Assembly: GCA_023374025.1 (NCBI GenBank) | Contig: SIJG01000043.1 | Location: forward strand, 1,128,683 to 1,192,682 | Reading direction: 5' to 3' | Length of the DNA stretch: 64,000 bases | Origin: Heterodera schachtii | Lineage: Eukaryota; Nematoda; Chromadorea; Rhabditida; Heteroderidae | Part shown: in pieces, positions 11,301 through 45,190 of the stretch | How the letters are laid out: every line of letters starts with the position of its first letter | Numbering within the stretch: position 1 is the first letter of the stretch | The notes under the pieces: model-generated | The model's database searches: none | Seen by the model: only the letters and a program-made list of their open reading frames with translations | What the model was told of the DNA's origin: nothing | Made by a program: the position numbers and the translations under genes

Positions 11301-13592
11301 ACAACTAAAAAATATTGGGTTGTTTCATAATTTTGTCGTTTTTAATAAAAAATGAAAAAATCTAAAAAATTAGGCCTAAAAAACTACTAATGGAGAACCG
11401 CCTTCACCAAACAAAACAAAAACCTGTCACCAAAATGGAATTTGATATCGGGAAATTGTTTTGGCGAATTCGGAAAGCTTCAAAAATCAAGGGCTAATCT
11501 TTAAATCTTTTCTTTGGCTTTGGCTTCCGATTTTTATCTTGCCAAGAAATAAAAAAAACGCTGAAAGAGAGTGCACCAAAGAGAGGGGGCAAAGAAGACG
11601 TACAACAGGAGAAATATAACGCAGAATTTTCCTTGTCCCCCTCCTCTATTAAAACCCATCATAAATTTATTTTTCTATTTTTAAATATTCTCCCATTTTC
11701 CCTTCCTTTTATCCCTGGTCCCTCTGTATTCGGACGATGAAATCTTTCGCCTTTTACTAAAGGTTTCCGTGCAGGGGGACGCTTATGGGTTAAACCCAAT
11801 TTTTGGACAGCGCCTTCTCCAGGGAGGGCGCGAAAATTGTTACTTTAATAATAAGCATTATGTTTTTCCTCACCCGGCATAAGCAGCCAACAAATGCCAA
11901 ATGGCATGCAAATACGGCGTGCCAAGCTGAAGCCACAGATCGCAAATCATTTTGTCGGCCAGCCAACAGCTCACTGCCATTATCCATGCGAACAAAATGC
12001 GTTTGGTCAATTGGGGAGCCTCGGAAATGCCACCTTTTCTGAGTTGAGAAGTGGTAAATTTATTACACCCAATTTCAAAATAAATTATTGCCAAACAAAC
12101 CGAGTGCCCTCGTGGTAAATGAAAATGGCACAGGGCAATGAAGAAGCTATCAAAACGAATGCATTCACTGCCGGTTCAATGAAACCGAGAACGGACACCG
12201 AAACGGACAAAAGAATGACGGCCAAACGAAAGTGAGGCCTAAGGGGGAAAAGAATGGTTAATTAGTGGGAAAATCATAATTTAATTATTTAAATTTAAAA
12301 GTTTAATTAAAATATATTTGGTAATTAAAACAAATTTTCAAAATAAAATTTGAAAATTGTAGCAACTCCTAAGTTTCTGAAATGCTTTCCTCACAAAAAA
12401 TAACATATTTATTAGGCCGAATTTTTTGGTAGAAATTTATTTTGAAATCAAATTAATTTTTGTAATAAAATAAAAAATAATTGCAAGAAAATGAAAAGAT
12501 ACTTTGTTCTGAATTTAATAAAAGTTATTTTCTATAATTTGTTGATCATAATAAGGTACTTGTTGATTTTGTCACCCCCTGCAAATTTTTTTAAAATAAT
12601 TTTTTCTATGCTGATTTAATGTGCTAATCACGACTATCCATCTTAGCCTATCTCGGACCCTGATTTGAACAAAAAGTCTGAAACCCCAATTTTTAAAAAT
12701 TCGTTTTTTGTTCTAAAATAAATTAAAACAAGCAAAAACTGATCATAAACCATTACAACAACAAAAAATAATCATTATACACTGATTCGAACATAAAAGA
12801 GAATTTCTGAAAATTCGAATTTCGACTTTTATTTTAATTCGGTTCAGAGATTCGAAATAGGCCAAAATGCATGCCGTATTCTTGACCAGCAACCCAATCC
12901 GAATTGGCATGATGCCCTTCTCTCTCTTCTCACAAGTGTTCCTTGAGCAGTTTGCGCGGCACCATGTTGTGGTTGAGCAGCACCGGCGTGTACGCCACCA
13001 GACACGTGGTCATCATGTGCAGAAGGAACAGTTCGTCCACCAATTGGCCGAACAGCGAAAGGGTGGCGTGGTAATAAGCCGAAGCGAGCCCATTAAGTGC
13101 GAGAAAAGCGTGGGGACAAATGGCCACGGGGTTCACCCGGCTGAGAAAGGGCCACAGGCGGACGACGTTCAGCAGGGGCAGCAGCAGCAGCGGAAGGTTG
13201 GAAACGGTGTTGGCAAATCGGAAATAAAGGCAAAGACAATTTAAAAATGCCAAATTTATAAATCAAATTTTTACTTGAGCAAATCGCAACCGAAAAATAA
13301 TGGAAATAAAATTGAAAAACATTTAATTATTAAGGAAATGGGTGTATTTGTAATTAGTTTAAAATTTGGGAATTTATTAAAAATTAAAAGATAAAATATT
13401 TTAAAATAATTGAAATCATTTAAATTGTTTAAAAATGTTCGAATTTTGTTAGCCAATAAATCTTAAAAAAGGAAGGAATATTGAAAAAGTAACAACAACT
13501 CACTCGGCAACGAATGGCACAATTTTGTATTTGTTGTCGGACAGTGACTCGCACCAGGGCATGCCCGACTCAAAGGCGAACCAATGGTCCAT
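8388..13592 (-). CDS. alkaline ceramidase (ACER family), 5 exons, 288 aa
   Basis: Exons, in transcript order: 13592-13504, 13218-12934, 12238-12101, 12038-11874 and 8577-8388; phases agree and total 867 bases with the stop. Alkaline ceramidases are seven-pass membrane enzymes of the ER or Golgi that hydrolyse ceramide to sphingosine and a fatty acid, using a Zn site made by three His. Visible motifs: PWCES and VAEFANTVSN at the N-terminus, SAYYHATLSLFGQLVDE (catalytic Ser/His region), ADKMICDLW, and PYLHAIWH (two zinc His). Length matches the family. Oddities: the Asp that usually precedes WCE is Pro; intron 1 ends in CG rather than AG (13219-13220) where the phase and homology require the junction; the last intron (8578-11873) is 3.3 kb and full of repeats. 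Family assignment is strong; the first splice junction is less certain. Confidence 0.88.
9220..9680. repeat. dispersed repeat, copy 1 (GCGCCTTCTC-AGGGAGGGCGC)
   Basis: A purine/pyrimidine-rich stretch (AAAAGAGAAAGTGAA) leads to a TGCGCCTTCTCTAGGGAGGG hairpin at about 9520-9543 and then a GGTGAAAGGAT segment. The same order of blocks recurs at 11560-11845 and 19030-19440. It lies in the last ceramidase intron. Class unknown. Confidence 0.55.
9992..10522. mobile_element. hAT-type MITE, TAGGGCTGC family, copy 1
   Basis: A 531-bp element has short terminal inverted repeats (TAGGGCTGCCAA ... TTGGCAGCCCTA) and a perfect 8-bp target duplication CTTATGAC (9984-9991 and 10523-10530). The interior is very AT-rich and built from repeated TACATATTTT words. 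It lies inside the last ceramidase intron. It is non-coding and presumably mobilised in trans. Confidence 0.88.
10780..10905. repeat. GC-rich CCGGGACCGGGA island with internal inverted repeats
   Basis: Clustered CCGGGACCGGGA / TCCCGGTCCCG words form several possible hairpins in otherwise AT-rich intron sequence. A decayed related piece occurs at about 45470-45530 (CAGGACCGGAATTTTTAGGA). It is probably a remnant of a small dispersed element. Confidence 0.4.
10920..11252. mobile_element. foldback element with AAGGGTCGTTTCGG ends
   Basis: The left end AAAGGGTCGTTTCGGAGCCA and the right end are inverted repeats, and pairing continues through CCCAAGTTTTTGG and TTGGTATCATTCGA. The interior again contains the CTATTAGCCT motif shared with other foldbacks in the window. 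A long open frame that crosses it is not a gene. Confidence 0.65.
11560..11845. repeat. dispersed repeat, copy 2
   Basis: This copy has the same blocks as the copy at 9220-9680: a purine-rich run, AACCCATCATAAATTT, then GCGCCTTCTCCAGGGAGGGC at about 11811-11830. It ends just before the ceramidase exon at 11874. Confidence 0.5.
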
Positions 13593-14847
13593 TAAAAGTC
13601 ACAAATTGTCAATTATCTGACAAAAAATTTTAAAATGAATTTTTTTTTAAATAAAAAAACAAAAAAAATAAATTTAAAATCATTTTTCATATTAATTGAG
13701 AAAGAAGGTGAATAAGGCTGAAAATTGGCGATAGCAAACAATTTTTCGCCTAAATTTTCTCATCATTGTGACAAATGTTCATTGACTGGGCGGAAGGAAC
13801 GAAACGCCAAATACACAATTGCCCATTAATTGGTCAATTTGCAGTGGTTGGAATGGATGAAAGCTGTGTATTTTCGTCACGAAAACATCCGCTCAATTTT
13901 AGTTCCGTAAAGAAAAAGAAATTTTTAAACTTAAATAAAGAATTGGGACAATTAATTAATTGTTCCATCAGATGCTCATTCTATTTGCTTTAATTATGCC
14001 TTTTGCTTTTTCGAAAAAATCATTCTCCGACGAAAACCATCACATTTTTGATCACACTTTCCCACACTTTTCACACGAGGTTGGTTGGTTGGCTGAACAA
14101 ATTCTGTCATTCAATAGACAATTTGTTATGTAATTTAAATGTTCATCATTTGTCTCTAATCTCAGCAAAAAAAAAAAAATTGGGGGAAATTGTAAAACAA
14201 TTAAATTTTTAAAGAAAGGGCGGAACTCATTATAAGCGCAAAAAAATACATAGGGAAAATAATTGGAAAACAACAATTTAACACCAGACAATTTATCAAA
14301 TTGGAATAAAAAGTACAGAGAGAATGAATAGTGCGGGAAAATTGAAATAAATTAATGCAATTAATTTGACCCTATTATAGATAAAAAATGAAAATTTCGA
14401 AAAGACAAATTAAAATAATTTAAAATTTTACGATTAGAAATTCTTTAACAAAAATAACAAAAATTATGTGCATTAAAATGGTGCTTTAACTCATAGTTTT
14501 TTGTTCCACTGCTGCTGGTTGGGGTGATCACTGATCAGTTGGGCTTTTTGTAAGAAACGAACGGAAAGACAAAACTGATTAGCGATCAAAAAAGAAAGAA
14601 AGAAAAACAGTACAGTCAGTCATCAGCAAATGGGCATTTCTGAGACGATTTCTCCGGCCAAATTCCCCCCCCCCCCGCCCTCTTTTGTTAATTATAACCG
14701 GGGAATTGGACAACTGATTGAGCGGAAGCAGGAAAACCCCATATTGCATTTATTGTCAAATACTTTACACACTTTTGGCCAAAATGTGCAGCTGTTTTTT
14801 TGTCATTGATCAGTCATTTGGGGGGGGGGAGATGTAAGGGACAGCAC

Positions 14848-14879
14848 AGAGAGAGAGAGAGAGAGAGCGAGAGAAGAGG

Positions 14880-14923
<44 letters not shown>

Positions 14924-15075
14924 GGAGAGAAGAGATAGAGACAAGAGAGAGAAGGAGAAAGAAGAGAGAGAGAGAGAGGGAGAGAAGAGAAAGAGAGAAG
15001 AGAGAGAGAGCGAGAAAGGAGAGGGAGAGAAGAGAGAGAGGAGAGAGAGAAAGGACGTGAGAGAGAGAGGGCGGG
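14848..15075. repeat. (GA)n purine microsatellite
   Basis: About 230 bases of almost pure GAGAGA with AAG/GGG interruptions. It opens long frames of Arg/Glu on plus and Leu/Ser on minus, which are artefacts of the repeat. Confidence 0.9.
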
Positions 15076-17156
15076 GGACTGCTAATTTGTAAGAGGTTAA
15101 TTTTAAACTTTATGAATGACTTTGAAGAACCATAAAGGTGAGAGGGACGGGGAATGATGGATGAATAATGGATGAGAGAGAAAGACTCTCTTCCGCCGAC
15201 ACTTTCGCCAAATTTGCCCCTCGGGGGCGGGGGGGGGGAGGCGCGGGGCGGCACACCAATAAAAGAAAACGCAGCCGAAAACAGCCACCGTTTTTTGTTA
15301 TTGTTGTGCGCATTGTGCAGCAAGCAGCACATTGTTGTTGGGCTGTTTGACTGTGTGAAGCCAAGCAAATCCATCCGCGCACAAATTGGGCGCGAACGAA
15401 CAACGGGAGATGGAAAAGTGAATGAATTTGGGAGAGAAATGGTGGGAATGGGGGGGGGGGCTTAAGCATCACACTTTTGGCTTCTGATCGAGGAAAAAGC
15501 CCATTTTTGAACCTGTCGAAGCGACAAAAGCGATTGGATGGAAGAACATCAATCATAAATATGGGAAGAAGATTCAAAATTACAGGTAATTAATTATTGG
15601 GGGAAGAGGGAATTATTGTAAATGCTTAAGCACTTTTGGTGCAGATTTAGAGAAGAGCTCTATTAAACCTGTCGGATTGTAGCACAATAAACAGACCATA
15701 AGTAAGTAGAATAGAGATAGGAAAATTTTGGATTTCGGATAGACCCGAATTTTTAAGAGAACCAATCCATGGGATTTTACGAAAAGCAGGCATTTCAACT
15801 CAATTAGGGTGAGTGAATTTATTTTCATCAAAATGCTTTTCTTACCTCCTTCTGAAATGCGTGCCACAAAAATTTGATCTTTATTTTGAGTTTAGCAAAA
15901 TTTCTTAAGAAAATGCCGCCAAATCACCCCTCGAGAGAATGAATTAAAAAAAGAGTTGAGTACCGCAGAATATTGGACACCCAATTTTTTAAAATATATG
16001 AAATGGATTAAGTAAAATAAATCTTACAATTAGAGATAGTTGACCAAAAAATCAAATGATTTTAATCATTCTTTGGTATTATTATTAAAAATAATAATAA
16101 TATTTTTAATTTTGATGTCCAGGCCGTACTCCTAATTTTAGGCTCATATTATTCATTTTTGGACAATCAATCAGCTGAATTCTGTCAATAAATTTGAATT
16201 GTTATGCAAATCTTTGCATTTATTTATTGTGCCGTTTTTTAATTTTTTGTTTTGCGCTTGCATACAAAATATATTATAATAATATAAAAAAATAATATAT
16301 ATCACAAAAAAGTGTTGGTGCAGCTAAAAAATGAATGCGAAAAATGGGGACGGAGGACAAAGTGAACGAAGCGAAGGATGACAAAAAAGAAAATAAAATG
16401 GGAAAACGAATGAATGAATGACTAATTGGAAAAGCTCAGATCACTCACAATTATTTAATGCATTGGGCAAAAAGGAATTTTTATTACAATTTAATCTTCA
16501 AATATTTCAATTTTATTTTTAAAAGGTCAAAAGGAGAAGCCGCCAATAAAATCAATTGGCTTTTAAAGGCTAATGGAATAAATCTCTTTCGAAACTTTAT
16601 TCCGTTTTTGAGAGTGTTTAAATAAATAATTTGGGGTGGGGGAGAGAAATGAGTGACCAAACGACGAAATTGTACAAAAGCTGAACAATTTGGGAGAGGG
16701 AAGAACAAAAAAGGGGAGAAGCTTTTCCTTTTTGTTTGTGTTAGCTCATTTTGTGTGCGCCGAATGAACAGAAAAAGCGGAGAATGAACGGACAAATGAC
16801 GGATCAATCGATCATTTCGGGCGATGGTCAATCACCGTTGGGTTGATCAACCGTTAAAAGGTACAGAGGCACCCTGCGGAACAGCAACTGAAAATCGTAA
16901 TGAAAGTTATGAAAAATAGGACTGATAATGAATGATAAGGATGATAGGGCCCGGGCTTTTTTATGACCTCATTGGCGCCAGAAAAGCAAGAAAATCTCTT
17001 TTAAATGCTGCTGCTAATAAGCAATATTTAAGCCCCGATATGTATATGGAATAGTGGGGGGGGGGGGGATCGACCTGACTCCATACGAACGAAGTCCAGC
17101 AGGGGGGATTAGGGGGGGGGGGGAGTTGGGAGACCAAAATTTAAGTCCTTCAGCCG

Positions 17157-17289
17157 GTGCTAGGACGAAGTCCGAATAGTGCAAATAATTAAATTTAATG
17201 TAAAAAATATTTAAATGATAATGGTTTGAATTAATAAATACAATTCGGACTTGGCCCACACTTGCCCGATTCGGACTTCGTCCCAGCCA
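17157..17289. repeat. small inverted repeat (GGACGAAGTCCGAAT)
   Basis: GCTAGGACGAAGTCCGAAT on the left pairs with ATTCGGACTTCGTCCCAGC on the right, enclosing AT-rich sequence. It could be a short foldback or MITE remnant. Confidence 0.45.
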
Positions 17290-17735
17290 GGCCTCCAGTC
17301 ATTAAATCGACCTTTTTTTTTGCATTTCAAATCGCTTTTTTTGCGGCACGCTTTTTTAAAAACTTTTTGAAAATTTCTACTGGGTTTTTATTAGATTTTC
17401 ACCAAAAAGACCAAATTTTGCGTTTTGAGCCTATTTTTTAACGATTAGCAGTTTTCGTGGGCATCGCCGATAAAAAATTTGAATTTTTTAATCAAATTTG
17501 TTAAAAAAATTGCTCAAATTTTCATTAATTTCCGAAATCTTATTTGGTTAAATAAGTTATGAGACTGAAAAAACGAAGTCCCATTTTGTTGGACGAAATT
17601 GATGAAATTTTTAAAGGAATCAGATCAAAAATTGTCAATCACTATTTCATTTTAAAAATCTTGTCGTTTCGCCTTTACGATTTGCTTCTCTCTCTTATCC
17701 CTTTCATCTCTGACCTTTCCCCGCCTCGCTTCTAG

Positions 17736-17866
17736 TGATGCTCGAGACAGAAAATTTCCCGAGATTCGAGACCGAGACGTGACTCCGAGACCGAAAACCC
17801 GAGACCAAAAAAACGAGACTTTTCTCAAGTCAAGAATTGAGACCGAGACTCTCGAGCTTCACTAAT
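17736..17866. repeat. small inverted-repeat element (TAGTGATGCTCGAGA)
   Basis: The left TAGTGATGCTCGAGAC and right GTCTCGAGCTTCACTA ends pair, enclosing repeats of GAGACCGAGAC. Related decayed sequence occurs near 23350-23405, 44780-44850 and 48340-48420, so this is probably a dispersed family. Confidence 0.45.
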
Positions 17867-17931
17867 CGCGTCACATTTTTGTTCCAACCAATGCGAAATC
17901 ACCCCAACCTATTTCATTTATGTCAATGAAA

Positions 17932-41247
<23,316 letters not shown>

Positions 41248-41255
41248 GGCTACCC

Positions 41256-41525
41256 GACATTTGAGGACTTGACATTTGAGGACCCGACATTTGAGGACCC
41301 GACATTTGAGGGTCCCGACATTTGAGGACCCGACATTTGAGGATCCCGACATTTGAAGACACGACTTTTGAGGACCCGACATTTGAGGATATCCCCGACA
41401 TTTGAGGACCCGACTTTTGAGGATCCCGACATTTGAAGACACGACTTTTGAGGACCCGACATTTGAGGATATCCCCGACATTTGAGGACCCGACTTTTGA
41501 GGACCCGACATTTGAGGACATAAAC
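41256..41525 (+). repeat. left arm: about 18 units of CGACATTTGAGGACC
   Basis: 15-bp units with variants (ATTTGAAGACA, CTTTTGAGGAC, GAGGATATCCC). A higher-order repeat of several units is visible twice (41327-41400 and 41405-41480). Because 15 is a multiple of 3, it opens Ser/Gly/Pro/Gln-repeat frames on minus that are not genes. Confidence 0.9.
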
Positions 41526-41570
41526 ATTTTCAAAAAATTTAAATGGAAATTTTATTTATATCATTATAAA

Positions 41571-42165
41571 TAGGGCTGCTAATTTTATGTAAATACATAT
41601 TTTTTTCCTGGATTCTCCATTCTCTAATTAGTAGGAAAAACACTTTCTTTTTTGTGTTTGCGAACAAAATTTGGGACTTTTATTTACATATTTTTACATA
41701 TTTTGGGATTTTTCTACATATTACATATGTACATATTTTTATACATATTTTGGACTTTTTCGTACATATTTCGAAAATTTTTCGTACATATTTTCATTTT
41801 TTTAACATATTTTGAGGATTTTGGAGAATTAATAGAAATTTTTTGTGAAAAATTAAAAAAAATTTTTTGAAAATCTATCCCTAAAAATCTAATTTTTTTT
41901 TTCAAAAAATTATATATCAAAAATTAATTTTTGAAATACTAAAATGTCATTCTAAGCCTATTTTTTCATTTTAATGGCATTTTGTGCCTATTTCACTTTT
42001 TACAAAGAATTTTTTCCAAAAAATAACCATTAAAAAATTTTTTATTTACATATTTTAGTACATATTTGGGGGTTTTTGTACATATTTCATACATATTTTA
42101 GCATTTTTTATACATATTTTATTTACATAATTCGCGATTTTTCTTACATAAAATTAGCAGCCCTA
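41571..42165. mobile_element. hAT-type MITE, TAGGGCTGC family, copy 2, nested
   Basis: A 595-bp copy of the element at 9992-10522: ends TAGGGCTGCTAATTTTATGT and reverse complement, perfect 8-bp duplication ATTATAAA (41563-41570 and 42166-42173), interior of TACATATTTT words. It sits inside the foldback element, so it inserted later. Confidence 0.88.
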
Positions 42166-42426
42166 ATTATAAATGAAGAAAATGCATTTTCCAAAGGCAA
42201 ATGGGAGCAAATTTGGCAAAAAGTCTTCAAGGACAGCCGAATAATTCCAATCTTTCTTCTCCATGTACAGCATGTAGTATCAAGATGCTAAGATTTGAGT
42301 TTGAGTTTTTGTAATTATCTAACGCGTTGTATAACACGAAGTTCAAAGGGAAAATCTTCTCATAAATGCTCGAAGACCCCCTTATTTCCGATTAACACCT
42401 GTAATCATCAAGAAAGCGTTCTTCAT

Positions 42427-42640
42427 GATTTGGGTCGCACAAAAAAGGCCGAAGAAAGGTTCATTTAACTTTAAGAATGCAATTCTCCAGTGTACACTCC
42501 CTTGTATCGAATGAAAATGAATTGATCAAGCTATACTTTTCAATTATTGGACTCATCACTGTTCTAAAGAGACAAGAGAGAATTGCAGCTGATATGCTGT
42601 AGCAGTATGAGTTGGACCCAAGTCAGGGGATAAGAATTCG
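42427..42640 (+). pseudogene. decayed coding remnant, possibly transposase C-terminus
   Basis: Frames around DLGRTKKAEERFH and ELIKLYFSIIGLITVLKRQE, then QGIRIRERKKTHDSE, resemble the C-terminal helical part of MULE-type transposases (an R-N-A-E-x-W/F-H block, then basic repeats). The frame shifts between blocks and has stops. It lies inside the foldback element. The assignment is tentative. Confidence 0.22.
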
Positions 42641-43165
42641 AGAACGGAAAAAAACACACGACAGTGAAAACATATTTTTAGCCTGGCTTCTTCATGCTCT
42701 AAATAGTAAGAAAAACATTTTATTTTTTATGTTTGCGAATAAAAATCGGGACTTATATTTACGTATTTTTACATATTCGGAGTTTTTATACATATTTAGG
42801 GATTTTCTTACATATTATTACATATTTTGGATTTTTCATATATATTTTCATTTTTACATATTTTGAAGATTTTTAGGGAATTTTTGGAAAATCCTAAAAA
42901 TAAATCAAAAATTTCGGAAAATATTTTTGTACATTTCTTCATTGTTTACATATTTTGAAAATGTACACCTGAAAAATACCAAAAAGTAATTTTTAAAATA
43001 CTAAAAGGTGATTATAAGCCTATTTAAGTCATTTTTATGGCATTTTGTCCCTATTTCATCCTTTATACGGGATTTTTCCATAAAATAACCATTTGAAAAA
43101 TTTTATTTACATATTTGGGGTTTTTTGTACATATTTCGGGATTTTTCTTACATTTTTTTTTGAAA
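42640..43165. repeat. terminally deleted TAGGGCTGC-family MITE
   Basis: The interior matches the two intact copies (CTGGCTTCTTCATGCTCTAA, then TACATATTTT words and TTTTATGGCATTTTGTCCCT), but the TAGGGCTGC ends are missing. It abuts the right 15-bp array. Confidence 0.6.
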
Positions 43166-43169
43166 ATGT

Positions 43170-43360
43170 CTATGTCCTCAAATATCGGGTCCTCAAAAGT
43201 CGGGTCCTCAAATGTCGGGGATATCCTCAAATGTCGGGTCCTCAAAAGTCGTGTCCTCAAATGTCGGGATCCTCAAATGTCGTGTCCTCAAATGTCGGGA
43301 TCCTCAAATGTCGGGTCCTCAAATGTCGGGTCCTCAAATGTCAAATCCTCAAATGTCGCA
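43170..43360 (-). repeat. right arm: about 12 units of GGTCCTCAAATGTCG
   Basis: Inverted counterpart of the left array with the same unit variants, including GGGGATATCC. It ends seven bases before the second GATTTTGC target duplication. Confidence 0.9.
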
Positions 43361-45049
43361 CCACGGATTTTGCATAGCGTCGACTCCGACAAAGAGACAA
43401 AGTTTGCTTCCCAATGAATTTAGGTTTTGGAATCAGACAACCAACTAGGGTTAAGAAAACCTCAGTTGCTGGTGAAATGTGCGTAAAATCAGCTTTTTTG
43501 AAAGCATCCCCTTATAAAGGGTTGCTGAAAACTCCAATTAACTCTTAATTGAAATAATTAGGATGATGTCGCTAATTAGAGAGAGAGCTTGCCCTTTATT
43601 TTAGAATACGAAACTATCATTTGAGGGTTTTAATTGCGAAAAAGGTAATTAAATTCGTCATTGAATTTGGTCGCTTTTCGCGTTAATTGCGCATTTAGCG
43701 AATGGGAAAAGCGTTTGAATGGCACCATTCCGTCAATTTCGAATGGATTTGTTGAATTTAAAAACCATAATCGTCGTCTTCGCCCTTTTTCTCCCGTGAA
43801 ATTGGTGCGGCAATGTTCTCCTCTTCCCCCTACTTTTTCTCCCCCTCCTCCATCCCTCCTCTTGCCACTATTTTCTCCTCTTTTCTCCCCTCCCCTCCCT
43901 CCCTTTTCTCCATCCTCTCTCTCCTCCCCTTCCCCCTTTCTTTCCTTCTCTTCTTTCTCCTCTTTCTCGTCCCCTTTTCTCGTTCCACCTCTTTCCCCCC
44001 CCCCCTTTTTTTCCTTTCCTCTCCCCATTTTCCACTCACTCCTCCTCCACCACTTTACCTTTTTCCCCAATTTCCCCGCACTTCCATCATTTTATTATTC
44101 CTTCCATAATGCACACACAATGCGTTTTTGGGAGGAGGAGGCAAAAAGAAAATGTTGGGCTGCTGAGCGGCGACACGAAAGAGCTGAAAATTGGGGGCAA
44201 AATGGGAGGAGATGGGGGGGGGGGAGGGAGGAGGAGGGGGTGAATTTGAGCAACACCAATACATATAAGGGAGAGGGAGGGGGGGGGGGGGAAGCAAGAG
44301 TTAGTGATGGTGAGGAGGGATGAGGAGGGCGGGAGGGGAGACGAATTTCGGATGGATTAAAGTGCGGAAGAAACAAGGGAAGGGACGAGAAGAGGGACAA
44401 CATTGAAGAGAGGATAAGAAGGAGAAGGAGGAGGAAGACATGGATGAATAATGAATGATTGAGAAAGTAAGTTGAATGGAGAGAGATAGCAGCAGGGATG
44501 AAAAGTGATGGAGGAGGGAGAGGAATGAACGCATTGGATGAGAGGGGGGGGGGGGGGAGAGATTATCACTCATCAGAGAGAAACCATCCATTGGATTTTG
44601 ATTGCCGGCAGCATTAAAAACCAGCAAATGACAATCAGAGCAAATGCATCCATGTCCATCTCTGTTATCAATACATAAAGTGTTCCTGTATGTTGCTCAT
44701 CAGTGATCATTCAGTTATTTTTATGGTCTTAGAGAATAATGGAGAAAGATATGAAAAGGGAACGGAACAAGTAAAGTCCGCGGTTCCGAGTTTTAAGAAA
44801 CTCTCGAGTTTCGAGCTCAAGTTTCAGTCTTGAGGTTTTAATGTCTTCCTAAAACGGTTGCGCCAAAAAATAATTTGTCCGCTTCTCATTTGTCAATAGT
44901 GCACCATTTGGTTAAGTAATTTTTCATAATATTTATATTTAAAAGATCGCGCACAAAATTGCGGATGCAAATGATGATGATGATGCCTTGAATTTGGTGT
45001 GTTTTGAAGAATGAGTCGGGAAAATGATTGAATTGACTCTTTCTTTGTT

Positions 45050-45054
45050 CCACG

Positions 45055-45085
<31 letters not shown>

Positions 45086-45190
45086 CCCCTCTCTGTCTCT
45101 CTCTTTCTCTCTTTCTTTCTCTCCTCCTCTTTCTGTCTCCCTTTCCTCTCTTTCTCTTCCCGCGCTCTCTCTTTCTCTCTCTTATCGTTT
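45050..45190. repeat. (CT)n microsatellite
   Basis: CTCTCTCTCTCT with TTT and CCC interruptions over about 140 bases. Confidence 0.85.

Larger units (their letters stand above)
13593..17931. other. gene-poor region upstream of ceramidase and downstream of DAPK
   Basis: No exon is supported over 4.3 kb. It holds AT-rich sequence, the GA microsatellite at 14848-15075, G runs at about 14820, 15230, 15450, 17052 and 17113, and two small inverted repeats (17157-17289, 17736-17866). The ceramidase promoter should lie just above 13592, but no TATA-like site stands out. Confidence 0.55.
41248..43365. mobile_element. 2.1-kb foldback transposon with inverted 15-bp repeat arrays
   Basis: Both ends are arrays of the 15-mer CGACATTTGAGGACC (left array 41256-41525; right array, inverted, 43170-43360). 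The inner borders also match (GGACATAAACATTTTCAAAA against its inverted counterpart). The whole is flanked by the perfect 8-bp duplication GATTTTGC (41240-41247 and 43366-43373), so it inserted as a unit, probably through a hAT-type transposase. The middle holds a nested MITE and decayed sequence. Foldback elements with tandem-repeat arms are known (Drosophila FB); this family was not recognised. Confidence 0.8.

Noticed and set aside
10704..11330. 208-codon open frame on plus
   Set aside because: It runs across a GC-rich repeat and a foldback element (10920-11252) and has no domain or exon signals.
14800..15374. Long frames of Arg/Glu (plus) and Ser/Leu (minus)
   Set aside because: Produced by the GA microsatellite and poly-G tracts.
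41256..43360. CRISPR-like regular repeats
   Set aside because: Tandem units without spacers, in a eukaryotic genome; they are arms of a foldback transposon.
43093..43448. Plus-strand frames with repeated Ser-Ser-Asn-Val-Gly
   Set aside because: Same 15-bp array in the opposite orientation.
43661..44323. 220-codon plus frame rich in Pro, Ser and Phe
   Set aside because: Made by a pyrimidine-rich tract and poly-G runs.
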